From assembly GCA_023653785.1 (NCBI GenBank), contig JAMKCH010057912.1:26996-90995 (forward strand): a stretch of 64,000 nt of DNA. Reading direction: 5' to 3'. The notes beneath the pieces were generated by a model. The model was not told where the DNA came from. It saw only the letters and a list, made by a program, of their open reading frames with translations, and did no database searches. This stretch comes from Ophioderma brevispina (lineage: Eukaryota > Echinodermata > Ophiuroidea > Amphilepidida > Ophiodermatidae). Each line of letters starts with the position of its first letter. The stretch's first letter is position 1. Positions 21,808 to 33,964 of the stretch are shown here, piece after piece. Both the position numbers and the translations under genes were made by a program.

Positions 21808-22632
21808 TGCCATGGGTAAGGTCAATGCCATTCATTGAATGAGTGATTGTAACATGAAAAAAGCAAGCAAATTTTTTAATGACAAAGTTGATAACTTCAA
21901 AAGTATGAGTAATTTTTCCCCTACAGCGCGAGTCAAAAAGAATAGGACCGTGATTGATTATATTTTATCAAAAAACTAATTGAGCTTGATAATAAAAGTT
22001 TTAGATATTCGAAAACAAGCATGTTCTTCCGCTCATTAGAAAAAAAGAATCACTGAAATTCATCATTCCTAGCCACTATTATGCCTGTTCTGCCGAAGGA
22101 ACCCATTTATCCAGCTGTCCACAGAATGCTGAATGCTTTGAATATATGCGTGTACCTGGGAAATGACATATGTAAACCCGCGAGTTTCAAAAACATGGTC
22201 GGCACAAAATCAATAATAATTTCCATAGTCATCAAATTTTCTGACCATTGCTATGTTGTACAAAGTTAGTTTTGAAAATACCTTTAGATTTGTTATTTTA
22301 TTCATTATTATTGATTTTGTGCAGACCATGCTAATCTGTTTTTGAAACTCGGGAGTTTACATCTCATTTACATTTCAATAACCCAGTTCTTCCCAGGTAC
22401 GAACGAGCATAATTCAAGCATTCAGAGAACCAAACTTCTGTGGACAGCTGGATAAATGCAGAACAGGCATAACAATGGTGGAAGTTATCACTGTCGGTGA
22501 TCTTATTTTCTAATGGGCGGATGAACCTGCTTGTTTCGAATATATCGCAAAACTTTTATTATCAAGCTCAATTAGTTTTTTTTGATAACTAAATAATCAA
22601 TCACGGTCCTCTTCTTTTTGACTCACCCTGTT
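21808..22632. repeat. Repeat copy 2 joined to an inverted copy 3 (palindrome)
   Basis: Copy 2 (about 21808-22225, plus) is followed by copy 3 in inverse orientation (about 22290-22632). The outer ends are CAGCGCGAGTCAAAAAG and, inverted, CAGGGTGAGTCAAAAAG. Together they form a foldback of about 705 bp with arms of about 330 bp and a short centre. The CAGGGTG end is mariner-like. Confidence 0.8.
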
Positions 22633-24719
22633 TACTGGTCGGATCACTCCAACACACTCAAATCTTAAGGGCAAGATGGAGATGCTCTAAGATCTGTCTT
22701 GATTTTTTGCTTTTGATTAAAAAAATGCTGCCAAGTGACAAAACGAAACAATAACCTTCTAGTAGAGTGGGCGTTTGGGCCAAAACGTGTTCGATACCCC
22801 TAATATACGGGAGGTTACTACTCATCACAACTATCATCTGTAAAGGGCTCTTTGTCACCTGCTACATCTGAAAATGATGTTGTTGAAAATTTGTAACCTG
22901 TGGTGGGAAGGTCAACCAGGGGTTCATTTAGAGGTCATCCCGAGGTCATCTAGCAATTTATTGAAAAACACATATCATCCTTGAAACTAGACTGAAATCG
23001 ATTACTTTTTGTCAAATTTTGGTATCATGTGAGAGAAAACATTTTTCTATTATGTGAAACAACCAATTTTGAGAAATAATAGCCAAATGGAATTCAAATT
23101 TTTAGTTTGGGGAAAAAAGGACCTTTTTTGGTCATTTTTTTTTTTGCTACTTTTTGGGCAAAATTTGAATTTTGAAGGATTACGACGTTTTTACCCATCA
23201 TGATATTTGCTGCTTTTGGGAGGTTAACTGGTATTTTTCCCAAAAACTGACCCTATATACTGTCCCATTAAAATATCATAAAAATTTTATTAAATATATT
23301 GCTTTTATTGTAATAAATAATATAAAGGTCAATGACCTTTAAATCCCATAAAATTGCCTCTTTCAGACAGGGTTCAGATTAGGAGGCCCTACCGTGTACC
23401 TATATGCACCAGTCTTGTCGAATTAGTTGTCATATAAGATAGAATATAACATTTTTTCTATCGTGTGAAATCAATTTCGAGGAGCTTATACAGAAAGATT
23501 TTCAACGTTTGGGCAAAAAAAGGGCATTTTTTTTGTCATGTTTTGCTCATGTTTGGGGGCAAAATTTTTGAATTTGAAGGATTACAATTTTTTACTCATC
23601 ATGAAATTTGCTCTTTTGGGGAGTTAACTGTAGTTGGCACCAAAAACTGCCCACACCTACTTCCATATACATAAAAAAATCATCGGAATACACCTACATT
23701 CTAACGTTATTCTGTGGCAAAGGTCAATGACCTTTACCATGACTCGCCTTTTTTCAGGTCCGGGTTCAGATTAGGAGGCCTATACCATGTGCATATATGC
23801 ACCATTTTTGTCGAATTAGGTGTCAAATAAAGAAATAACAATTTTTTTCTACAATGTGAATCCAATTCAAGGGGATTAATGCACAATAGTTTTCAATTTT
23901 GGGCAAAAAGGGCATTTTTGCTTATTTTTGGGGCAAAAATTGAATTTTGAAGATACGTTTATACTCCTCTGAGTACTAATGAATGATGTGCGCTTTGGGG
24001 TAGTTCAAGGTATTTCCCAAAAAATCTTGTTCTAAATATTTTCATATATCATGGAATTTTCATAGAATACACGGAACTTTTTTTTTTAAAGTTATTGTGT
24101 TTCAAAGATCATGACTTTCAAATCTAAGAACTTACCTTTTCAGGTCAGGATTCAGATTAGGAACCTTGACCATTTACATATATGCAACATTCTTGTCAAA
24201 TTAAGGTGTCATATTAAATACAATTCATTTTTCTATCATTAAGTCAATTTCGCGGGAATTGTGCATAATGGTTTTCAAATTTTGGTAAAAAAGGGAAGTT
24301 TTTAAAAATTAAAAAAAAAAAACATTTCCCCACATTTTTTGCTCATTTTGGACAAAATTTGAATTTGAAGATACAAGATTCATCCATTCTAATCCTATCC
24401 CTTTAAAATATTTTTGTTTCAAAAATTTAACCCGCATAGTGTGCTATATCACAGAAATTTATCGTAAATACAACACGAGACATTTTTAAAAGTCACTTTG
24501 TGGTAAAAAGTTCACTTAACCTTTAAAATAAATCATTTTATATAAATTTGAGGGTTTATTTCTGAAATTGCTTTTTGGATTTTTAGTTAAAAGTGGCATT
24601 TTTGCCCATTTTGGGGTAAATTAGAGGAAAGCACTATTTGACCATTTAAAAGTTTGGTAAATAACCATGGGTTCTTCTTCTAATGGGATATCACATGAAA
24701 GTGAATATAAATGAGAAAA

Positions 24720-26590
24720 TCATAATTGTTATCACATGTATAACAATTTTAGAGGTTATTTGAAATTTTGTTAAATTGGGGGTGAATACCTCCAAATCAT
24801 TTATACAGATTGTTGCAGGGGGGTCCGCTGCGAATACCTATAAATGATACATGTTCCCCGGAATATTATTCCTTGGGGTTGAGTACAAGACCATAGCAAG
24901 TGACATTTTTTGGTGAAGTTTCTCTTTTGCATAATATAAAAAAGGTTGGCAGGAACAACATTTAAGAGACGAAACATGAAAGAAACAATCATTTTACGTC
25001 ATTAACAACTAGCTTTCACCTGTGTAATACGATTACATGTGCACTTAACTGATTTCAAAGCTTGCACATTTTGCAAGCGCGTCACAGCATTGTAAGTCGG
25101 GGATGGGGGGTCATCAGCATCGTCCCCATTGTATTTTTGTCCTTCCCTTTCTTTTCCTGTTTCAGTTCTCGTTTCTCCACTCCTTTCTCTCTTTCTCTCC
25201 CTTGTCCCCATTTCCCCTTCAGTATGTACGGGACAGTTCCCCCCGTCCCCCTGTTCCCCCTACTGTTTCATTATGCTTCTTGTCATGATAAAATACTTTT
25301 TTTGAAATAATCAGAAATGTTTTGAACTTTAAATGATTTTAAAACTTTATTATTCCATAATTTAATATTAAAATTTAATATTCCAATATTCTCCAAAATA
25401 ATACATACACCTGCGCGTAACTTGCAAGAGTCTGCACTGCTGCATCAAATCCCATAATTGGTACGAGTCTTGGCAGAGAAAAATGTCAGAGGTCAAACTC
25501 GTCTGTGTTTCATTTAAAGATAATTAAATATTTTAAAAAATCCACAAAAATGGGTATTTCACCCATGTTCCTAAACTGGTCCTTGAGAATTGAACCTGTA
25601 TGGATAATGGGAAAGGTTATTTTTAGCATAATGATGCCTTCTTTTGCAAAAGAATTGATGGGGATTTACCAAGTTAAAAAGCCTTCAGTAGCATAACAAG
25701 TCATAGCGGTTGTTCATTGTTGAAAAAATGTCGAAACTCTTGTTTAAAAAAATAAAAATGTATGGATAATTCTCAAATGATCCCTGAAAGATTAGGTGAT
25801 AGTAGGTCACCATACAAGGTGTTCAAGGACAAGATCTCAATTAGAAGAAGATCATCAAGAAAATCTTTTGATGTCTCTTGAAAATGCCTCAAATGCCTAC
25901 TTTTTCACGCTAATATATTGATTATTGAACGTTACTACTCAAAGTGATCTAAGGATCCTATGAGTGCTTTTAGGATAGAGATTGGGTATTTTGTGATCTT
26001 CTTCTTGATTCATTTGAGGTCATTTGTTTCATTATAACATAGAATGCTTTCTTGCAGAGTGGGTTTTGAGGTGTTCGAAACCACTTGCAATCTAGGAATC
26101 TGAGGTAATCATTTAAATGTGGGAATTGCAAAAAACGCCTTAAAGAGGCACTGGCAACATTTTCACAAAATATGAATTTCTTCTCTTCAATTTGCCGTGC
26201 AAATAATATTCCTAGGCCATTGAAACATAAAAAGACAAAACATCAAAACTTAATAAGAGGTTAAAGACATCCAGTAATTTGTAGGCTCACTTTTAATTTT
26301 GCCGTAACTTAATCACAAATGTGACAAATTACATGAATAGTCTATGAATATAGACCCGTACTCAATGATATTATTTATACTCAAAAACCACAAAGGTCAC
26401 GACCGGTCAAAAAGGTGTATGCCGTGGGAACTCAACTCCGTCGAGTGCTTTCCTGTGTTTTAAACAAACACCATTTTCCGGTCGTCTGCTGAAGAAAAAT
26501 GACTCCTGGATTCATTCCTATTAAATTTGTATTCTGTTTCCCATTTGTTCTTTTTCTCCCCACAAGGCCTGATTTGGGCTTAATCATTTC
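24720..26590. other. Interior of the 11-kb inverted repeat, left side
   Basis: This is AT-rich sequence with a pyrimidine-rich tract at about 25127-25260. I see no exon, RNA gene or bounded element. Confidence 0.4.
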
Positions 26591-26799
26591 CGGTGAGGTC
26601 TAATTATAAAAAGCTTTACAACCATGCAAAATATCACGTTATAAATCTAGGGGCGCACTATTTTTTAAAGTCGTCCGCTAAGGAAATAACCTATGGCAGC
26701 ATGATTCGTGTGGTGGTGTCTGTCTGTCCAGTCTGTGGGTGTGGTGTCAAAACATTTGGAAATACACTTTTGGTTAAAATGTTGTCTAGCTTTTTAGAT

Positions 26800-27545
26800 G
26801 CAGTGACAGATCAAGGTTCATACTTGGCATCTTATACATGAGGGCAAGTGGTCTTATATTTGTCATAGATAAGGAGGTCAAAGGTTATTCAGGGAGGTCA
26901 GAGGGTTTACCTAGATCATAATCTTGTGATTGGTATCATTTGTGGTTCATGTAGCATTTTAAGTGCAGTTGATGGATCCAGTTCATACTTGGTTACTGTT
27001 ACATTGAGGCAAAGGGGTCTTATGTGGGGTCACAGCTGAGGTCAAAGGTCATTCAGGTGTCCACTTAGGTCATTTAATCTTGTGCATGTGTAATACACTT
27101 TGCTAAAATGTTGTTATGCATTTTAGTGCAGTGATGGATCAATTCATACTTTGTATGATTTACATGGAGGGCAAGGGGTCTTATGTGGGTCATGATAAGA
27201 GTCAAAGTCATTCAGGGGCCACTTAGGGTCAATCTTTGTTCATGTGTTAGATCCGTTTGGTTCAAATATAGCATGTTAGTGCATGATGGATCAAGTACAT
27301 ACTTGGTAGCTTTATACATGGAGGCAAGGGGTCTTATGTGGGTTCACAGATGAGGTCAAAGGTCATCAGGGGTCATTAGGGCATTATATCTTGTGCATGT
27401 GAGATACACTTTTGGGTAAAATGTTTGTGTTGAGGATTTAGTGCAGTGACGGTTAAGTCATATTGTGGGTTCAATATGGGTCATATATTAGGGTGATTAA
27501 TTGTGGTCCAAGGGTTCATTCATTTCAGGGGTCACTAGATTCTTT
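26800..27545 (+). repeat. Array of about 150-bp units with GAGGTCAAAGGTCATTC
   Basis: The units share GTGCAGTGATGGATCAAGTT, CATACTTGG, ACATGGAGGCAAGGGGTCTT, ATGTGGGTCA, GAGGTCAAAGGTCATTCAGG and GTCACTTAGG, repeated about five times. Two units carry a perfect AGGTCAAAGGTCA. A shorter inverted piece lies at 27790-28100. Confidence 0.8.
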
Positions 27546-27789
27546 GCTGCGCAACATAATCAGAATGACCTATTCTTTGAAAGACCGCTGTCCCCTATTT
27601 TAAAAATATGCCAGTGTCTCTTTTAACAAGAAATAGATGTTACTTTAGGAATAAGTCATATGACACATCAGGGATTCAGCATTTGGGTGATTGCTGTTAA
27701 CCACTAAATTATTAGTACTCTTCTTCAATGGATAATTGCTGTAACAATAATATTTCCCTTACTGCCTGATAAAACTGCTCGCTGTTTAT

Positions 27790-28100
27790 AACCTCCTTGT
27801 GATCTTTTACCTCTAATGACCTTTTTTTGACCTCATCTGTGACCTCACATAAGACCCTTGCCTCGATGTATAAGCATACCAGTATTACTATGATCCATCA
27901 CTGCACTAATATGCTACATTTTAACCAAAAGTGTATACCAACATATGCCAAAATACTAATGACCCGACGTACCCCCGTGAATCCCGGTGACCTCCGGATC
28001 TATGATCCACATAAGACACCTTGCCCTCCATGTATACGCATGCCATAAATGAACTGGAAATCCATCAACTGCACTAAAATGCTAGACATTTTTTAACCAA
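27790..28100 (-). repeat. Inverted fragment of the 150-bp array
   Basis: The reverse complement reproduces the units at 26800-27545: CATCACTGCACTAATATGCT, ACATTTTAACCAAAAGTGTA, TGACCTCACATAAGACCCTT and TTGCCCTCCATGTATA. With the forward array it forms the inner part of the large inverted repeat. Confidence 0.75.
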
Positions 28101-28311
28101 AAGTCACTCCTCCCTAACGTGACTCCCCTTTTTCTCAAAACCACACGCGCCGTAACTACCCTACCCCCCCCGTAACGCCTATACTTCCCCCACCCCAATC
28201 CGCCTTCAATTCACCCATCACCCTAACCCCAAACCACCCACTCCCCTACATGACACCTTCAAGCACCTAGTCCCCGAACTCCAACCCCCACCCCCACTCC
28301 ACTCCCCAACT

Positions 28312-29571
28312 CAGACCTGCCAACCCTCCCGATTTCGGCGTGAGCCTCCCGATAGTATGTGGCTTACTCCCGCCCTTACGGCCATATTCCCTATCCGCTC
28401 CTCCCCGATAATTGAATGAATATACGATTTTTAAAAAATAAAATTCGCCAGTTACCAGCATTACAACATGCCGTATCTGTTCCATCCGAGTGTTATTAAT
28501 AAGAAGTAAAAATATCCTAAGTTTCGTGTGCCTCTATTCTCCTTTCATGTAATTAAGCTATGCAAGTGTGTAAATATGTGTATGTTAAGTATCTGATTTT
28601 ATAATTGGGGTCATGAGGTCTTTTAAAAATACAGCCTGAGTACTTATCGCCATACTACAATATGACGTACGCGAGTGGCAGTCTACTGGTTTGATGTCGT
28701 GTTGGTGCTTATGAGTCTTAATCTAGTAAGTTGAGTGATCAAATTAAAAAACCAAACAATGTCACATCTCGGACGCAACAATTTCCGCGGTGGAAAAAGC
28801 CTTCGAAACAGCGAAGAAAAAATGGTCTCAAAAGTTCAACAAAAGAAGACTACTCTGTTTAATGGCTGTATAAAACAAAATCTCTAAGGAATTTATCACG
28901 CTTGATTTTGCAAGATTTGCACCTACAGTATTCGGTTCAGCATGGTGGACGAGACGTAAATCATGATATTCATGTATTAGCATTTTAACGCAGTGAGATT
29001 CCACGTACTCACAGACCTTAGAATGAAAAAAGCTAGTTCGGGAAGGCCACAAAATGTCTTCGTATTTTCGCAAGACAGGAAGTGAGGAAGAGTTTGAAGT
29101 ACTAGCAGTTATACTTGCAAGCAGGCATTAAGGTAGAGTGACATTTTCAACTGGGCAAAAAATGCAGAATTCTGCATTATCACTCATGTATATGGCTTGT
29201 GTACCATTTTTCAAATGTCTGGTGACTTTCATTTTCTCCTTTCAGTATCAAATGAAACTTTATAAATGACAATTTTGAGTTTTAATCTTCTCTATTTTTT
29301 GCTGATAATTTTTAGCTAAAACTTCTTGAGTTATCTTGATGAATAGTTGTCAGGAGAGCTTTCCAAAAGGCCTGCAAAAAGGCCAATCCCAGGAGCTTCC
29401 GGGGGCGCTGCCCCCTGAGGACGCCCTGCACGGGGGCGTTGCCCTGGACCCCACGGGCATTTCAAGCTTAGCTCAAGAGCTCACGTCGCGGTGCGCGCCT
29501 TCGCGCGCACTACATTTCAAACACTTTACATAAATCCTCCCTGAGCGTCATCTCCAATGTTGGCAGGTCTG
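28312..29571. mobile_element. hAT-like element, 1.26 kb
   Basis: The ends are CAGACCTGCCAAC on the left and GTTGGCAGGTCTG on the right, perfect 13-bp inverted repeats. CCAACTC flanks both sides as a probable target duplication (7-8 bp expected for hAT). The insertion lies within a C-rich tract. The interior has a GC-rich patch (29380-29520) and an 81-codon minus frame (28828-29073), neither recognised. A similar end, GTTGGCAGATCTG, occurs alone at about 34145-34158. Confidence 0.65.
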
Positions 29572-29774
29572 CCAACTCAAACTCTCCCAACCCAAACTAA
29601 CGCCCCACTCCCCCCCATCCCCCTCTCCATCTCATCAAACGTCCCCCACCTCCCCTCAACTCTCCCACCCTGAACCAAGTCTGCCACTCCACTCCAATCC
29701 TCAGTACTTACTGTCCCCACACTTAATTGCTGCAACCAAAGAATTATTTGGTTTTTAATTAGTGTCCCTATAAA

Positions 29775-30885
29775 AACCGTGGTTCCCAAAAACAACGCAA
29801 CACTTGGTGCCAGGGGCCATAAAAGAATCGTTTTGGAACAAAAGCATGTGACTACTTATCTTTGTTGTACAGTAAGATGGGACTGTTAGCTAATATCCCT
29901 GAAATGTTAATATAAAAGTAGAGTCAATATTTTTTTAAATATACCCAGAATCCGTAACCTCAGGACCCATTTAAAAAACCAAATTATGCGATAGTAACTA
30001 CATACGGCACGGTACGTTTGCGGCCCAGAACCCCCAAAATGAATCTCTAAGTCCAACCCCATTTTTCCCTTTTTAAAACAACATGTTGCTGCAAACAAAT
30101 ATTAACATATTAATGTTTCTATTGGTAAAACACGAAAAACGGCATTTTAACACACTTTAAAAAAATTTGAATTAGGAATGTTGAACAGTCTGATCAACAA
30201 ACTCCTTCGGATTGGTCCAAATAAGACTGCATCGGAATTAGAGCTAATCATTCTTCATTACACGTCGGCACACCAGAGTTATCTTAATAAGAACCCCAAA
30301 TTTAATGACGAATGAATATACTGATATTGTTTATTGATTCTGTGTTGAAACTAGGTTTACTTTCATAAAGTTGAGAATGTAACATTTATTTTCAGTAACA
30401 ATCAAGTTGCAGCCCAACGCATTTATCAGTTTATGGATGTGGAGTTTGTCTATGACTTAGTCCATAGTTTTTTATATCTTCTTGAAACATATTTAGCACC
30501 CATAAATTAAATGTTTTATTTATTAGCAGTTAATAATAATTATGTAATACAGTCATTACACACAGTATAAGTTGTTCTGAAAGAAATTTTTTGGCAAGTA
30601 ATGTGGTTGTAAATTCAATATTGTATTTGCCATTCTTTTTCCTTCATTGCCAGTCTTGTGTTTAACCAGTTTCTCATTTTTGTACAATGGGTCCTCTGCG
30701 GGTTACTTCACATTTTTGGGTTCATATCTTAAAAACTATTGGCTCTACCTTTTTTTGAACTTTTCAGGAAATTAGTTAACATTCCCCTCTTACCTTCAAC
30801 AAAGAATAAGTAGTCACGGTCTTTTGTTCAAAATTTATGCCCTTCCACCAAGTGTTGGTTTTTTTTTTGGGACACACGGTACCAT
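29775..30885. mobile_element. 1.1-kb foldback element nested in the 11-kb repeat
   Basis: The left CAACACTTGGTGCCAGGGGC, GTGACTACTTATCTTTGTTG and GTAGAGTCAATA...AGGACCCATT are mirrored at 30885-30660 by the reverse complements of GTGGAAGGGCATAA, GTGACTACTTATTCTTTGTTG and GTAGAGCCAATA...AGGACCCATT. The arms are about 200 bp. No protein is recognised. Confidence 0.7.
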
Positions 30886-33800
30886 GTTAGGTATATAGAA
30901 GTTGCTAATTTTCTTAAGCATGTCAAAGTCCAAAATCTGGACCAAATTAGTACAACAAACCACCACAATTCACCATGGTGTTACCACCTCCCAAGTTTAT
31001 TGGTATTTGCATTTTTGGGTTGTACCAAGTGGATTCAACATTTTTGTTCATATGCATAGACTCATTAAAGGTGCGTGTTCCGATCGTCTTTGGGACCCGC
31101 CCTGATTTACCCGGGAAGTAGTATCGATTTTGCAATCAGATGAACGGAGGCCCGTATTTTTTGTCTCATGTCGTCCTGGGAATTTAGAGTCTCCATCAAT
31201 TTCATCCCCAAGATATCAGCACACAACCAACCGTTTTAATTGTTAACCATCAATATTAGCACAGTGTTGAATAGGGTTTTGCAATATACATTATTGCGTT
31301 CTATCCAACAAAACTGAAAGTTGTTTTTCCAGCAGTACGTGAGTGGTCATAATGTGCAAGAGCCAGGCTCTCGTTATCAGTTAGAAACCCATAGACATAC
31401 TTCCAAACAAGTACCTTTTTTCCTTAATATTTTATTAACAATTCAATATAATTGCGGTAATATACAGCACCAGAAGTAATAATGAACTACCACTCCTATC
31501 AAGTTTAAAGTTGCCCTTTTAGTTGGTTAAATTGATTAATACACAGTCATAGAAACATAGACATACATAACCAATAGTCATGTTACATTGGTAACATAAA
31601 GCAGCACACTATTATGGGCCCAAATAAAACAAACTAACACCTTAAATTTGGTTATTACATGATAGCCATTGTTCTGCCCTTTCATGTGAGGCCACATTTT
31701 AAGAAACAATGGCTTTTGGGCCAACTTGTTTGGTAAAACAATCCCCAAAATGGGCAAAAATAATGCATTTTTTAATCTCCAAAGCATGTTCAAACTAACT
31801 TTCTCAAAATTGGTAGATATGATAAGTTTTAATGTTTTTTTAAAATATAAAACCTATTTAACAGACATTACATACATTTACATAGGCTTGAACCTAACGA
31901 TCCCTGACCTGAAAAATAGGGTTTCTGCTTGGGTTTTAAGGTCAATGATTTTTGACACAAGTAACTTTAAAACGTGTCAATGTGTTGACTGTGAAATTTT
32001 CAATGATATATGCACATTCTGTGGGAAATACCATTTAACTCCCCAGAGAGCATAGTATCTAATAAATGAGTAAGTTTTTAAATCTTCAAAATCAATGTTT
32101 GATCAAAATGAACCAAAAGCAAAACTGCCATTAACCCTCTCAAGCGGTACAAATGATGATACTTTTATTCTTATCAATATGGTACCCTACGTCAACAAAA
32201 TTGTGCCATATATGTGTTTGGTAGGAAGGCCGCCCTGATCTGCACCCTTCCCTTGAAAGGCGATTTTTAGATTTTAACACAAAATCTAACTTTAAAAATG
32301 TGTCCTTTTCATATGAATTTCCATAACATAATTCATACTATTTGCAACCACATTTTGGCAAATACCATTGAACTCCCAAGGGCATAGTATCATGGTTAGT
32401 AAAAACGTAATCTTCCAAATTACCATTTGCACCAAAATTATCAAAAAAACGACAAAAAAGGAAAAAAGGGCCTTTTTTTAACCCCAAAATTTTGAAAACC
32501 ATTAGCATAATTGCCCTCGAAATTGATTATCTAAACAAGCACTGAGAAAATAAACAATGCTTTTCTCTACTATGACCCCTGAAATTTGCAAGAATGTGCA
32601 TAGGTTTCCACTCTGAACCCTTGACTGAACAAGGTGATTTCCAATGACCTTTGACACGACTCACTTCAAATTTTGGTCCTGGATTCCTCTGAAAATTTTT
32701 GCCAATGATATAATGGCACAATATTTGGGAACATATTTTTTGGGAAATATCAATTGAACTTTCAACAGGCATAGTACATGATAGTAAAAACGGAATCTTC
32801 AAAATTCAAATTTTGCCCAAAATGAGCAAAAAATTACCCAAAAATTGCGCTTTTTTTTTTTTTGCCCAAATTGGTTTTTTTTTTTTTTAAAAAAAAAGAG
32901 GTTGTTAAATTGTTTTCACATGATAGAAAAAGTGTATTCTCTCTAAATTACAAACCCGACTTCGACCAGAATGGTCATATATGTACATTGTAGCTCCTAA
33001 TCTGACCCTGAACGAAAAAGGAGGAAGGCGAATTTTTTCTTGGCTTTAAAGGTATTGACCTTTGTCACAGAATAACTTTAGAATGTGCTTTGTGGTATTC
33101 CTATGAAATTTTGTAATGATATATGACAGTATATGGTTGAGGCCGTTTTTTTATACACACCTTAACCCGTATACCTCCCCACATCTTCCCATTCCTATCA
33201 ATTCTGAATTCCCCCCGTCAGTCTTCAAATTCAAATTTGCCCCAAAATGAGCAAAAAAAGAAAAAATGCCCTTTTGGGCCCAAAATTTGGAACTATTCTG
33301 TATAAGCTCCTCGAATTGATTTCACATGATGAAAAATTTCTTTCTCTCTAATATAACACCGAGTTTCGAACAATATGGTGCATTATGTACAGGGTAGAGG
33401 CCTCCTAATCTTTGAACCCTGACCTTACAAAGGCGGTTTCCTTGGATTTAAAGGTCATTGACCTTTGCCACAGAATAACTTTAGAATGTGCTAGGTTATT
33501 CCTATGTAAATTTTTTTATGATATATGGACCAGTATGTGTGGGCAGTTTTTGGGAAAATAGCCAGTTACTCCCCACAGAGCAAATTAATATATGAGTAAA
33601 ACGTATCTTCAAAAATTCAAATTTGGCCCAAAAATTAGCAAAAAAATGACCAAAAATGTCCTTTTTATTTTTTTTTTTTTTTCCTTTTTTTTTCCCCTAA
33701 ATTTGAAATCCTTTTGCATGATTTCCTCAAAATTGGTTTTACATAATAGAAAAATTTAGTTCCCTTTCCATGATACCAAATTTGACCAATTAATGATTTT

Positions 33801-33964
33801 AGGGAGTCATAGTTCACGGATGAATATAGTGTATTTTCCATAATTGACCTCAATGACCTATTGATGACCTCTAAAATGACGGGGTGGGCGGGGCCCTAGT
33901 TGCCCTCCACAACAAGGTTACAAGAGTTTCACAACCATCAGTTCAGCTGCAGCATGATCAAAAT

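Larger units (their letters stand above)
22858..33962. repeat. 11-kb composite inverted repeat
   Basis: The left arm (22858-24720) and right arm (31640-33962) are reverse complements with many small indels. Outer landmarks are TTGTAACCTGTGGTGGGAAG on the left against TTGTAACCTTGTTGTGGAGG (inverse) on the right, then GAGGTCATC, TTTGGTATCATG, TTTTCTATTATGT and CCAAAAACTGxCC. Each arm is an array of about 400-bp units marked by AAAGGTCAATGACCTTT, AGATTAGGAGGCC and TTTGGGCAAAA. There are about four units on the left and five on the right. The interior holds inverted 150-bp arrays and younger insertions. No element protein is recognised. Confidence 0.75.

Noticed and set aside
28360..28485. 72-codon minus frame in the C-rich region before the hAT-like element
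   Set aside because: It spans the element boundary and a low-complexity C-rich tract, with no homology recognised.
22858..33962. CRISPR array or satellite of prokaryotic type in the repeat-rich blocks
   Set aside because: Units are hundreds of bases long, diverged and inverted. There are no short identical direct repeats with unique spacers, and the window is eukaryotic.
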